Positions 24,696-33,465 of a DNA stretch of 64,000 nt are shown here, piece by piece. The DNA comes from Streptomyces sp. NBRC 110611 (GTDB lineage Bacteria; Actinomycetota; Actinomycetes; Streptomycetales; Streptomycetaceae): NCBI RefSeq assembly GCF_001590865.1, contig NZ_BBUY01000017.1:68347-132346 (forward strand), read 5' to 3'. The notes under the pieces were generated by a model. The model was not told where the DNA came from. It saw only the letters and a program-made list of their open reading frames with translations, and did no database searches. The position numbers were made by a program, and so were the translations under genes. Every line of letters begins with the position of its first letter. Position 1 is the stretch's first letter.

Positions 24696-27673
24696 CGGTC
24701 ACCAGGCCCCGCGGGGCCGCTCCCTTTCCCGGTCTCTCCGGAACCGAAGCCCATCGCCGCGGCCACCCCCGCGACGATCTCCCCGCTCTCGTCGGGAATG
24801 GTCAGCAGCCGGCGGGTGAGCGCGTCGAGGGTGCCGCGGTCGCGGGCCAGCCGCAGGATGCCCGTGATGCCGGTGGGCGCACCGCCGGCCTGCGGCCGGG
24901 CCGGTCCGGCGGCCTCGTTCAGGATCTCCATCACGGCGCCCAGCAGCGCCGGTTGCCGGCGGGTCGCCCGTCGCATCGCGGCGCCCAGCGTGTCCAGCGT
25001 CTCGTCGTCGGCCGGCAGCCCCACCACCTCCAGCGCGTGGTCGAGCGCCCCGGGGGCCCGGTCGTAGATCTGCGAGGCGACCGCCCGCACCAGCACCGGC
25101 CGGTCGGCGAGCACCGTATCGGGCAACCGCGCGAGCAACTCGGCCAGCCGGCGGTCCGCCTCGGCGGCCGAGCCCTCGCCCGCGGCCGTCAGCCGGGCCC
25201 GGGCCAGCAGCGCGCCCATCGCCTCCAGATCCTGTCCGAGGCCGACCGCGACCTGCTCCGCCGCCCGGAGCTCGCGGTCGGCGCCCGCCGGATCGCCGTC
25301 CTCCGCCGCGAGCCGGGCGGAGAGCAGCAGCAGTTCCAGACGGCGCTCCCCGCACCCCGCGCGCTCCGCAGGACCGAGGGCGTCCGCCACGTCCCGACGG
25401 GCCTCGGAGCGCCGCCCCAGGCGGTTCAGCGTCTCGGCGGACAGCGCGTGCAGCGGGCTGCACGGCGTCCAGGGCCGGCGCCGGCCGATCCGCTCCCACG
25501 CCGCCTCCGCGAAGCCCTGCGCCAGCAGGTCCTCGACCTCGCGGGCGGTGATCCGCTCCCAGTCCTCCTGGTCGGCGCCCGCCGCCACCCGGTCCGGGGT
25601 GCCCCCGCCGAGCCGGGCCGTCAGCAGCCCGGCGGCCCGGGGCGACAGGTCCTGCTGCGCCCCGGCCAGGAACCGTTCCACGCCCGGCAGCCAGCGCTCC
25701 TCCACCGACCGCGGGTCCTCGTCCAGCCGCAGCCGGTGGTAGATCTCCTCGGCGCGCGCCTCCAGCCCCTCGCACCGGGCGTAGTGCTCCACCGCCCGCC
25801 GCTCCACGGCGCGCCTTACCTGCGTACGGTCGCCACCCGGCAGCCGCAGCATGATGGCGCGGACATCGCCGCGGTAGCGCACCGCGTCCGGACCGGCCGG
25901 CTCGACCATGTCGAGGCGGCTCAGCTCGGCGAAGAGCGCCCGGGCCCGGTCCGGGCCCGGCACGTCCAGCCCGCACGGCCCGGCGAGGACGTCCTGGACG
26001 AGCTCCGGGGTGATGACCCGCAGCGCCAGGCCCGGCCGGGCCAGCCGGCGGACCTCCGGATCGGCGATATGCCTGAGGATCTGGTCGTAGAGGATGCCCT
26101 GCACCAGCAGCTGGTCGACGCGGCGGGACACCTCGCGGCGCCGTTCGGGCAGGCTGCGGATCAGCTCGCCGGCCGTCCCGGCCGACGTCTCCGCCAGCGT
26201 GGCGGCCCGGGCGGCCAGCTTCAGGCTCAGCGGATGGCCGCCGACCCGGTCGGCCAGCGCCCGGGCCACCTCCCGGTCCTCGACCCCGCTCGACAGCAGG
26301 ACGCCCACGGCCGCCTCGGTGTCGAGTTCGCCGAGCTCGATGTCGAGCGGGGACATGGTCTTCGCCGGGTGGTCGACCGGTGCCCGCCCGGTGGCGATCC
26401 ACCGCGTCCGCGGGTAGACGCTCTGCAGCGACAGGAAGATCGCCCAGCCCCGGCCCAGCGCCGATGAACCGCGGTACTGCGCCGCTTCCACCGAGTCCAT
26501 GACCATCACGAACGGCGGGTCCGGCTGATCCGGGCCGGCCTTGCCGTCCGCGACCGCCCGTACCAGGACATCGGCGACCCGCCGGATCAGTTCGGTCTCC
26601 CGCCCGGTGGCCAGCGACTGGAACTGCCGCGAGGAGTGGCGCCCCAGCACGGCCCGGGTGGCGGCGAGTTCCTGGAGCTCGGACACCCGCTCCTGGCCTT
26701 CGCGCTGGCTGCGGGCCTCCTGCTGGCACTCCTCGGCCAGCGCGTCCAGCTCGGCGCGGTGGGCGGGGTACTGGATGCCGAGCTGCCGGGCGGCCTCGGC
26801 GATCAGCGTCACCGGCTCCTGGACGGAGAGGGTGGGCCGTCCGAAGTCGATGTACGCGAACGGGAACCCGCCGCCGGGCGTGCGCACACCGTCGAGCAGG
26901 AACTCGGCGAGCAGGGTGCTCTTGCCCATCCCGTCGGGACCGTGCACGACCAGCGGCGGCATCGGCGCCGGGGGCACCTCCGGCCACCGCTCGGACGGTG
27001 CCGAGCCGCCCGGCAGCCCGACGTAGCGCCGCAGTTCCTCCAGTTCACGGGTGCGCCCCTGGAACGGCTGCCGGACCAGCCGCTCCAACGGCTCCAGCAG
27101 CCGGGCCCGTTCCAGGTCGCGCTGCACCTCGGCGGCGTCCGGCAGCCCGGCCACCCCCGGCACCTGGGACAGCCACAGCACCGCCTGCAGGGTGTCGGCC
27201 AGTTCGCCGGCGGTCATCCGGGCCGTCGTCGGCGGGTGCCCGGACAGCTGGGCCAGCGCGAAGTACTCCGGTCCGGACCCGGGGGAGAGCGGGCCGGCGT
27301 TGTCGGCGAGGCCGCGCCGGGCGGCCTCCGGCCCCGCCAGGCCGCGCAGCGTCCGCTCCCGGACATCGGCCTTCAGCGCCCACTCGGGCCGGTCCTGCCC
27401 GCCCAGGGTCGTACAGTCGTCGACCAGCTCCAGCAGCGCGCGCCCGCTGGGGTGCCGCTCCCCGGGCAGCCTCAGCTGCCGGGGATCGAACCGCGCCAGC
27501 AGACAGGCCGCCTCCCGGTAGGCGCGGCGTAGGTCCGAGACGCCCGGGGACCGGCCCGCGCCGGTGTGCAGCGCCTCGCGCAGCCGCGCGGTGAACACCT
27601 CCCGTACGTTCTCCCGTGGTGCGGAGGGTTCCCCGGCGGGCCGGTCGGGGGGATCAGAGGGACTGGTAGACAC
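24692..27673 (-). CDS. STAND-like NTPase with helical-repeat C-terminus
   Basis: A 993-residue protein. Residues 1-200 are an unassigned helical domain. An FQGRTRELEEL entry motif leads to the NTPase: Walker A GPDGMGKST at 245-253 and Walker B VMVMDS near 388-393, then RWIATGR sensor-like and GGHPLSLKLAARAA winged-helix-entry motifs typical of STAND or NACHT-like ATPases. From about residue 560 on it is Leu/Ala-rich helical, TPR-like repeats, a likely ligand sensor. GTG 27673 has GGAGGAGG 6 bases upstream and overlaps the preceding gene by 20 bases. It is the central regulator of the locus. Confidence 0.82.
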   Translation of the reverse strand: MSTSPSDPPDRPAGEPSAPRENVREVFTARLREALHTGAGRSPGVSDLRRAYREAACLLARFDPRQLRLPGERHPSGRALLELVDDCTTLGGQDRPEWALKADVRERTLRGLAGPEAARRGLADNAGPLSPGSGPEYFALAQLSGHPPTTARMTAGELADTLQAVLWLSQVPGVAGLPDAAEVQRDLERARLLEPLERLVRQPFQGRTRELEELRRYVGLPGGSAPSERWPEVPPAPMPPLVVHGPDGMGKSTLLAEFLLDGVRTPGGGFPFAYIDFGRPTLSVQEPVTLIAEAARQLGIQYPAHRAELDALAEECQQEARSQREGQERVSELQELAATRAVLGRHSSRQFQSLATGRETELIRRVADVLVRAVADGKAGPDQPDPPFVMVMDSVEAAQYRGSSALGRGWAIFLSLQSVYPRTRWIATGRAPVDHPAKTMSPLDIELGELDTEAAVGVLLSSGVEDREVARALADRVGGHPLSLKLAARAATLAETSAGTAGELIRSLPERRREVSRRVDQLLVQGILYDQILRHIADPEVRRLARPGLALRVITPELVQDVLAGPCGLDVPGPDRARALFAELSRLDMVEPAGPDAVRYRGDVRAIMLRLPGGDRTQVRRAVERRAVEHYARCEGLEARAEEIYHRLRLDEDPRSVEERWLPGVERFLAGAQQDLSPRAAGLLTARLGGGTPDRVAAGADQEDWERITAREVEDLLAQGFAEAAWERIGRRRPWTPCSPLHALSAETLNRLGRRSEARRDVADALGPAERAGCGERRLELLLLSARLAAEDGDPAGADRELRAAEQVAVGLGQDLEAMGALLARARLTAAGEGSAAEADRRLAELLARLPDTVLADRPVLVRAVASQIYDRAPGALDHALEVVGLPADDETLDTLGAAMRRATRRQPALLGAVMEILNEAAGPARPQAGGAPTGITGILRLARDRGTLDALTRRLLTIPDESGEIVAGVAAAMGFGSGETGKGSGPAGPGDR

Positions 27674-28811
27674 GAATGGCCTCCTCCGCCGCGCTGCAGA
27701 CCCTCCGCATATAGCTCCCGCCCTCCTCACCACCCCTGCCGGCGGCGCACAACACCTCCTCGACGGCCACGTCCACCAGCTCCGCGATGGTGCTCTCGGG
27801 GAGCCCGGCGGCGGCCGGGGATGCGGGGGCCGACTCGTGGAAGGCCCGGTCGAAGAAGGCCCGCAGATCCTCCGGTTCGGCGACCCGGGCGGTGTCCCAG
27901 CAGATGCTTCCCCGCAGGTCGTAGGGGAGCTGCCGCATCGAGCGGCCGTAGCCGAGCAGCACCAGCCGGGGGGCCTGCTCGCCCCGGGCGGCGGTGTGTT
28001 CGTAGAGGGCCAGGGCCAGCTGCCCGATGAAGTCCCACACATCGGAGCTGGGGTCGAGCTTGTCGCACTCGTCGAGGACCAGCCACAGGCGCTCGTCGGC
28101 GGCGGTCGCCCGGGCGGCCACCCAGTGCGCCGCCTCGTCGACCGACGGCAGCGGGTCGCCCCGGCCGGTCCGGTCGAACGGGGCGGGCCCCGCCCCCGGA
28201 CCGGCCACGAAGTCGGCCAGCCGCCGGACGACCCTGGCGGCCGTGGACGTGCGCGACAGCGTGACCCGCACCGGACGGAAGCCGCTGTGCTGCCCGACGT
28301 GGCGCAGGAAGGTGTAGGTGTACGACCGCCCGCTGTCCGGTTCGCCGTCGACCAGCAGGATGAACGTGTCCGGGTCGGCGATGAACCGGCGCAGCGTCTC
28401 CCGCAGGTCCTCGCGGTCGATGAACGCCTCGGTCCCGTTCTGCAGGACACAGCTGCGGAACGTGTCCTGCGCGGTATGGGCCCGGACGTCGTCGCGCAGC
28501 CGGGCCAGGAACTCCCGGGCCTTCACGACGTCCGGGAGCACGGCCAGCCGGTCGGCCCGGGTGAGCGTCTCGACGAGCCGCAGCTGCCGGTGCAGGTCCG
28601 TCCGCGAAGCCCGTACCAGGGCACGGGCGTTGTCCGCGCTGACGTGGGTCAGCGGCAGTGCGCCGACGAACTGCTGGGGGAAGCCGTACTGCACGAGCTG
28701 GGCGTGCGGATCGGTGGTGTCGAGCAGATAGCTCTGCGCCCACGTGGTGACCAGGTCCCACTCGGTTTCGGTCAACGGCACACCGCACCTACCCGGGACC
28801 GTGCGCGACAT
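27654..28811 (-). CDS. P-loop ATPase with degenerate Walker A, conflict-locus adaptor
   Basis: A 385-residue protein with a helical N-terminal region (TETEWDLVTTWAQSYLLDTTD...) that resembles an effector-associated or death-like module, then an AAA/STAND-like ATPase core. The Walker A motif is GEPDSGRS at 156-163, with Arg in place of the invariant Lys. Walker B is LWLVLDECD at 242-250. ATP binding may therefore be weak or non-catalytic. It overlaps both its upstream neighbour and the STAND gene. GTG 28781 is an alternative start that leaves 7 bases after the upstream stop. Confidence 0.75.
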   Translation of the reverse strand: MSRTVPGRCGVPLTETEWDLVTTWAQSYLLDTTDPHAQLVQYGFPQQFVGALPLTHVSADNARALVRASRTDLHRQLRLVETLTRADRLAVLPDVVKAREFLARLRDDVRAHTAQDTFRSCVLQNGTEAFIDREDLRETLRRFIADPDTFILLVDGEPDSGRSYTYTFLRHVGQHSGFRPVRVTLSRTSTAARVVRRLADFVAGPGAGPAPFDRTGRGDPLPSVDEAAHWVAARATAADERLWLVLDECDKLDPSSDVWDFIGQLALALYEHTAARGEQAPRLVLLGYGRSMRQLPYDLRGSICWDTARVAEPEDLRAFFDRAFHESAPASPAAAGLPESTIAELVDVAVEEVLCAAGRGGEEGGSYMRRVCSAAEEAIRVYQSL

Positions 28812-29757
28812 GGCCGAACAACTGGTGCACCGGCTCCCGGACCTGGGGCTGGGACAGGTACTCGCGGATGCCGTGGTGATTGCCGCTGTCGTTGGTGACC
28901 AGCAGATCGGTGACCCGCTCCGGCGGTCCGTACTCGGGCCGGAGGGTGTGGTCGAGGGCGACCAGGTCCCGCAGGTCCGAGGCGTTGCGCCAGGCCGCCA
29001 CGCCCGCCGGGACGGCCGGCGGGCGGGCCAGCTGGTCCTGAACCTCGGTGACCGCCAGCGGTGAGCCGACGGTGATCAGCAGCTCCACCTCCCGCCCCAG
29101 CTCCCTGAGCACCTCGTACGCGAGGACCGAGCCCAGGCTGTGCCCGATCACCACGAGCGGACCGTCGGCCGGCCCGTCCAGCGCCTCGCTCACCACCTCG
29201 CGCATCGCCGGGCCCGCCCCACCGAAGAAGTACGCGTGGACGTCCTTGAAGGTGTGCCGGACCAGCCGCCGGAACACCGCCGTACGGCCGGCCCGGGGCA
29301 GCGGCAGCGCCTCCAGCGGCAGCTCGGCGGACGGCTCCGCGCGCTCCCCGGCGTGCGCCAGGGTGTCCCCGAGGTACGTCATGTCCCGCAGCCAGCCCGC
29401 CAGCGCGCTTCCGTCCCGGCCCGCCCGGACCTCCGGCCCGGTGTCCGCCGCCTCCCGCCGCGCCTCGTCGAGGGTGCGCGCCACGAACTCCTCGGGCGCC
29501 TCGGGAGCGGCCCGGTCCGCGGGGGGAGCCCCGGGCGCGGGGGAGGCCGCCCGCTCCTCGACCGGCTCCGGCCCGCCGTCCAGCGGATCCGACCGGAAGT
29601 CGGGGAGCGGCTCGGGGTACCGCAGCGGTGCCCAGTACGCCATCCGGGTCGCCCCGGCCATGTCCCTGCCGAACAGCGCGGTGTCCCACTGGGACTTGAG
29701 CAGCTCGCGGCGGACCTTGTTGCCGTTGCCGTGGACGTAGACGACCGCAGGGGGCAT
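28789..29757 (-). CDS. alpha/beta hydrolase (lipase-like effector candidate)
   Basis: A 322-residue alpha/beta hydrolase. It begins VVYVHGNGNK (oxyanion-side HGxG-type strand) and carries the nucleophile elbow GHSLGS (Ser208). An acidic/His C-terminal region supplies candidates for Asp and His (VTDLLVTNDSGNHHGIREYL). Residues 55-115 are Pro/Ala/Glu-rich and probably a disordered insertion. It has no signal peptide. In this operon, next to a nuclease and proteases, a membrane-lipid hydrolysing or other toxic esterase role is plausible but not shown. Confidence 0.8.
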   Translation of the reverse strand: MPPAVVYVHGNGNKVRRELLKSQWDTALFGRDMAGATRMAYWAPLRYPEPLPDFRSDPLDGGPEPVEERAASPAPGAPPADRAAPEAPEEFVARTLDEARREAADTGPEVRAGRDGSALAGWLRDMTYLGDTLAHAGERAEPSAELPLEALPLPRAGRTAVFRRLVRHTFKDVHAYFFGGAGPAMREVVSEALDGPADGPLVVIGHSLGSVLAYEVLRELGREVELLITVGSPLAVTEVQDQLARPPAVPAGVAAWRNASDLRDLVALDHTLRPEYGPPERVTDLLVTNDSGNHHGIREYLSQPQVREPVHQLFGHVAHGPG

Positions 29758-29774
29758 GGCGCTGCCTTCCGCGC

Positions 29775-30668
29775 TCAGCCGCGCCGCAGCACGATGTCGT
29801 CGGCCGACTGGAGCCGCTTCCAGCGCTCCTTGGGGGCGCGGGTGACCGGCATCAGATCGACGTCCGGCAGCAGCCCCAGGTCGAGCGAGGTGAGCTCGAC
29901 GACGTCCGACACCGGCACCTGGAACGTCCGGAAGGCGCCGAGCGGAGGCGGCGCCCCCGGTGTGGCGCCGGCCAGTGCCCGGTCGGCGTCCCGTGTCAGG
30001 TCCGGGCTCTGGTCGAGGACGTACGCCGTCGCCGCCGGCGCGCCCTCCTGGAGGAACGCCGCCACCTTCCAGAACCGCAGCGGCACCTGGATGCCGCGGT
30101 AGGGCGGGTCCGAGTCGTGCAGGACGGGGCCGGTGAGGACGACCAGCTTGCGGTCGAACGCGCCGGCGTGGTCGAGGAGGTAGTTCTCCAGCCCCTGCCA
30201 GAGCTGTTTGCCCTGATTGAACACGTCCGCCTGCGGGGCGGCGTTGGTGTAGTGGAAGGTGTCCGCGTCGGCCTGCTTCGCCTCCACGGCGTCTCCCCAT
30301 ACGGGATCGAGCCGCCGCACCAGGTGCCCTCTGTCGAGGGAGTTGTCGCGGTAGATCTCGTTGCCGGCCTGCCGGCTCTCGGGCACCCGTGGATCGAACC
30401 GCCAGCCGTCCTCCCGCCGGAGGTCCACCAGTTGGCGGCCGTCGATGCAGACGGCGGTGGCCGCGGCCATCCGCCGGTCCGGGCGGAGCACGACGCTGAA
30501 GTGGGTGTAGGGCAGGACCACCGTCTCCACGCCGGGGATGCTGGGCTTCGGGAGCGGCACCTGGACGCCGAGGAAGTGTTCGTCATAGCCCGCGCGGCCG
30601 GCCAGGGAATCCCGGGACCCGGCCCCGGACGTCGCCCCACCTGCCCCCGGGGAATCTGATGGGATCAT
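29775..30668 (-). CDS. DNA/RNA non-specific endonuclease (NUC fold)
   Basis: A 297-residue beta-beta-alpha metal nuclease of the NucA/EndoG family. The catalytic motif DRGH is at 112-115 (His115), and the metal-site segment FHYTNAAPQ...N follows about 25 residues later. There is no signal peptide, so it would act inside the cell. It leads the six-gene minus-strand locus and is divergent from the caspase-like gene. The start is uncertain: ATG 30668 is used, with ATG 30692 as an alternative. Cytoplasmic nucleases of this class are frequent suicide effectors in NTPase conflict systems. Confidence 0.85.
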   Translation of the reverse strand: MIPSDSPGAGGATSGAGSRDSLAGRAGYDEHFLGVQVPLPKPSIPGVETVVLPYTHFSVVLRPDRRMAAATAVCIDGRQLVDLRREDGWRFDPRVPESRQAGNEIYRDNSLDRGHLVRRLDPVWGDAVEAKQADADTFHYTNAAPQADVFNQGKQLWQGLENYLLDHAGAFDRKLVVLTGPVLHDSDPPYRGIQVPLRFWKVAAFLQEGAPAATAYVLDQSPDLTRDADRALAGATPGAPPPLGAFRTFQVPVSDVVELTSLDLGLLPDVDLMPVTRAPKERWKRLQSADDIVLRRG

Positions 30669-30880
30669 GTGAGGAGCGCTTCCCGGTGGCATGTGCCGCT
30701 GATCGGTGCGCACCGCGAAGCCACTCGAACAGCCGGGCGCGTCGGGACCGGGGCGACAGGCCCGGGGCGCCGCGGGCGGCGGGCCCGTTCAGGCGGTTGG
30801 GCGGGGCACCGGGTTCGCGGGCCGACGGGTCATGGAACGCATCCAGGCACCTCCCGTTGTCCCGCCGCCCAGGAGCCCGT

Positions 30881-31681
30881 ATGCCCACTGGCCTCTCCCT
30901 CCACATCGGACTCAACCAGGTCGACCCCGACAGGTACGGCGGCTGGGACGGCCGGCTCGTCGCCTGTGAGAACGACGCGCGCGACATGGCGCGGCTGGCG
31001 GGCGCGGCCGGGTTCGAGCCGACGACCCTGTTCACCGCCGACGGCACCGTCGCCCGCGTCACCGCCGCACTGCGGGATGCCGCCGGGACCCTCGAAAGCG
31101 GCGACATTCTGCTGTTCACCTACTCCGGCCACGGCGGTCAGGTCCCGAATACCGTCGGCACCGACGACGAGCCGGACCGGCTCGACGAAACCCTGGTGCT
31201 CTACGACCGCGAATTCCTCGACGACGAGCTGTACCGGGAATTCGGCCGCTTCGCCCGGGGCGTCCGCATCCTGGCCTTCCTCGACTCCTGCCACAGCGGC
31301 ACCGCCATCGAACTGCCCGAGCAGAGCGGGCAGACCGCCCGGCTCATGCCGGTCTACAAACAGGACGAGATCTACCAGCGCGACAAGGAGTTCTACCAGG
31401 AACTCCAGCGCGACCTCGCGGCACACAAGAGCCGGGAGCGGTCCGCCGACGCCCTGCTCATCTCGGGCTGCCAGGACAATCAGCTGTCCTCCGACGGTGA
31501 CGTCAACGGGAAATTCACCGGGACCCTGCTGGAGGTCTGGCGCGACGGCGCGTTCCGCGGCGACTATCGCCGCTTTCACCGCGACATTGTGCGGCGGATG
31601 CCGTCCTTCCAGAGCCCCAACTTCTATGTGACCGGACAGCCCGGCGAGGAATTCCTGGCGCAGCGGCCGTTCACGGTCTGA
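30881..31681 (+). CDS. caspase-like peptidase (metacaspase type)
   Basis: A 266-residue caspase-hemoglobinase fold protein. Catalytic His84 lies in FTYSGHGGQ and catalytic Cys137 in FLDSCHSGT, both in canonical context. The start MPTGLSLHIGLNQVDP shows the first caspase strand, and AACENDARDM-type acidic helix follows (LVACENDARDMARLA). It carries little beyond the peptidase domain. ATG 30881 is preceded by AGGAG. It is divergent from the nuclease-led operon across 212 bases and is probably part of the same system, as a protease that could cleave and activate the other effectors. Confidence 0.88.
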   Translation: MPTGLSLHIGLNQVDPDRYGGWDGRLVACENDARDMARLAGAAGFEPTTLFTADGTVARVTAALRDAAGTLESGDILLFTYSGHGGQVPNTVGTDDEPDRLDETLVLYDREFLDDELYREFGRFARGVRILAFLDSCHSGTAIELPEQSGQTARLMPVYKQDEIYQRDKEFYQELQRDLAAHKSRERSADALLISGCQDNQLSSDGDVNGKFTGTLLEVWRDGAFRGDYRRFHRDIVRRMPSFQSPNFYVTGQPGEEFLAQRPFTV

Positions 31682-31712
31682 CGGTGCCGGGGACCGGGCA
31701 CCCGGCACACGG

Positions 31713-31745
31713 GGACGGGGCGCGACCACCGGCCGCGCCCCGTCC
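31713..31745. terminator. strong hairpin after caspase gene
   Basis: A perfect 12-bp stem (GGACGGGGCGCG with CGCGCCCCGTCC) and 9-base loop, between the convergent caspase-like and DUF6381 genes. Confidence 0.75.
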
Positions 31746-31760
31746 GCCCCGACCGGTCAC

Positions 31761-31952
31761 TCACTCCGCGGGGTAGATGTCCCCGCCCCGCATCATGCTT
31801 TCCTGGTCACTCTGGGACTGCAGCCTGCGGGCCTTTTCCCGGAGCCGCTTCCGCTCCTCCGGATCGTTGGTCCGTTCCGCCGCTGCCTGCAATTCCTGGG
31901 CCTTGTCGCGCATCTGCTGGATGCGTGCGCGTACTTCGCCGGATGCACTCAT
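31761..31952 (-). CDS. DUF6381-like small coiled-coil protein
   Basis: A 63-residue charged helical protein (VRARIQQMRDKAQELQAAAERTNDPEERKRLREKARRLQ), almost all predicted coiled coil and very like the Streptomyces DUF6381 family. No function is known. ATG 31952 lies behind ACGAGGTTCGG and a leader made of four copies of a 13-base unit that each contain a Shine-Dalgarno-like AGGA (31966-32017). Confidence 0.75.
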   Translation of the reverse strand: MSASGEVRARIQQMRDKAQELQAAAERTNDPEERKRLREKARRLQSQSDQESMMRGGDIYPAE

Positions 31953-31965
31953 ATCCGAACCTCGT

Positions 31966-32017
31966 GATCTGTCCTGGTGAGCTGTCCTCGTGAGCTGTCC
32001 TCGTGAGCTGTCCTCGC
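31966..32017. repeat. four 13-bp tandem repeats in the DUF6381 leader
   Basis: Four adjacent 13-base units (consensus GAGCTGTCCTCGT on the plus strand) lie immediately upstream of the DUF6381 start. On the coding strand each reads ACGAGGACAGCTC and offers an AGGA core. The rest of the 365-base gap up to 32317 shows no gene and no clear promoter motif. Confidence 0.85.
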
Positions 32018-32317
32018 ACGGTGGCTGGGGAGCCGTTTCATAGAGCTGCCTCTACCAGCGAATCAGGCCCGGCCGTCTTCGGCACGTCGAAGAACCGTTC
32101 CGCGTGGTGGGAAGGGGCCGGGCCGGTTCGGCACGAAGCCCGGTCGTCGACGGGCGCCGAACGCGGCACGCCCGGGCGTACCGGCGTGTCTCCACCGGAT
32201 GGCCTTCCTGAATGGCGAGGGCGGCGGAAAGGGACGTTGGCTGAAGCAAGCAGATCACGTCCGCTGAGTGTCAGAGCCTCTGGCGTTTGACGCTCCCCTC
32301 GTTCAGTGGAGTCCTCC

Positions 32318-33439
32318 ATGACATCCGAACCAGCACTTTGTGGGGGCGACGCCGAACTGTCATCGACAGCACACGGCGAGCGTATTCCGCCCCCTTTCCC
32401 ATCCGAGAAGAATTCGTCCCGCACCCTTCTCTGGGAGGCCATCACTCATCGGCCCTTGGAGGAAGTCGCCGCACTTGTGGAACTGCTCAAGCGCAGCGAC
32501 GACATTCCCAATCCGGGTGACGAAGCCCTCCGCCTGGCGGTGCTCGCGCGTCCGGTGAGCGAGGTCGCGGTGCTGTTCGACCTGCTCCGGGCCGATCCGA
32601 ACGCGGTGGAGTCCAGCCGTGACGCGTTGCGTGCCGCGGCCGTGGACCGGTCCGTCGAGGAGGTCGCGCAGCTCATCGCGCTGTTCGACCGGCCGCAGGA
32701 GGGCGGCGGCCACGGCTTCGGCCCTGCCGACCCGTTCGACATGTCCGACCACTTCCCTCCCGGCCCTCCCGGCCCCGGGAACCCCGGCGGCGGCCCTCCG
32801 GAGCCGGAGCCCACCGCGGCCATGCACGTCCTCGACCCCGACGTACGCCCCCTGGGCAACACCGCCGGCCACCCGGGCCCTGCCGGGCACCCCGAGGCGG
32901 CACACCGCGAGGCCGCGATGCCGCAGCCGCCCGGCCGGCCGCCCTGGGCCGGCCGCCCCGCCGGACCGCAGCACGGCCGGGGCGCCCCGCCGTGGCCCGG
33001 CGCGCACGAGGAGCCGCGGCAGCCCGGCTACGCCGTCCCCGGCGTCCTGCGGTCCGTACTGCGCTGGCCCGCCGCCGGGGCCCTGGCGCTGTGCGGGGTG
33101 AGCCACCTTCCGGTGAACACCTCGCCCGCGCACGGTGCCCAGGCGGCCGTCGCGCTCTCCATGGCCATCGCCGTGGTCTACCTGCTGCTGTCGGGCTGGC
33201 TGGCGATGCGCGACACCGCCCTGGTCTGGACGGTGAGTGCCGCCGCGGCCATGGTCATCGTCGCTGTGCACGCGCTGTCCCGGGCCGGCGTCCTCACGCC
33301 CCTGGGCAGCGGCCTGGGCGACACCGGTATGTGGCCCGAGATGGTGGCGGTGGCACTGGCGATCGTCACGGCCGGACTCGCCGGTGCGGCGCTGCTCAGC
33401 CGCACGCGCCGGGTGGGTCCCGCACCCGCGGGACTGTGA
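32318..33439 (+). CDS. membrane protein with N-terminal helical repeats
   Basis: A 373-residue protein without a recognised family name. Residues about 45-130 hold three related helical units of roughly 36 residues (RPLEEVAALVELLK, RPVSEVAVLFDLLR, RSVEEVAQLIALFD). Residues 130-245 are Pro/Gly-rich and disordered. The C-terminal 120 residues have three to four transmembrane helices (PAAGALALCGVSHLP, AAVALSMAIAVVYLLLSGWLA, LVWTVSAAAAMVIVAVHAL, MVAVALAIVTAGLAGAALL). ATG 32318 follows GTGGAG; GTG 32306 is an alternative. A membrane-anchored scaffold is conceivable. Confidence 0.65.
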   Translation: MTSEPALCGGDAELSSTAHGERIPPPFPSEKNSSRTLLWEAITHRPLEEVAALVELLKRSDDIPNPGDEALRLAVLARPVSEVAVLFDLLRADPNAVESSRDALRAAAVDRSVEEVAQLIALFDRPQEGGGHGFGPADPFDMSDHFPPGPPGPGNPGGGPPEPEPTAAMHVLDPDVRPLGNTAGHPGPAGHPEAAHREAAMPQPPGRPPWAGRPAGPQHGRGAPPWPGAHEEPRQPGYAVPGVLRSVLRWPAAGALALCGVSHLPVNTSPAHGAQAAVALSMAIAVVYLLLSGWLAMRDTALVWTVSAAAAMVIVAVHALSRAGVLTPLGSGLGDTGMWPEMVAVALAIVTAGLAGAALLSRTRRVGPAPAGL

Positions 33440-33465
33440 GCCGCCGGCGCGGAACCGTCGGCCGA

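Noticed and set aside
24677..26467. A 596-residue plus-strand frame opposite the STAND gene
   Set aside because: Antisense shadow; the minus strand carries clear Walker motifs and the coupled operon layout.
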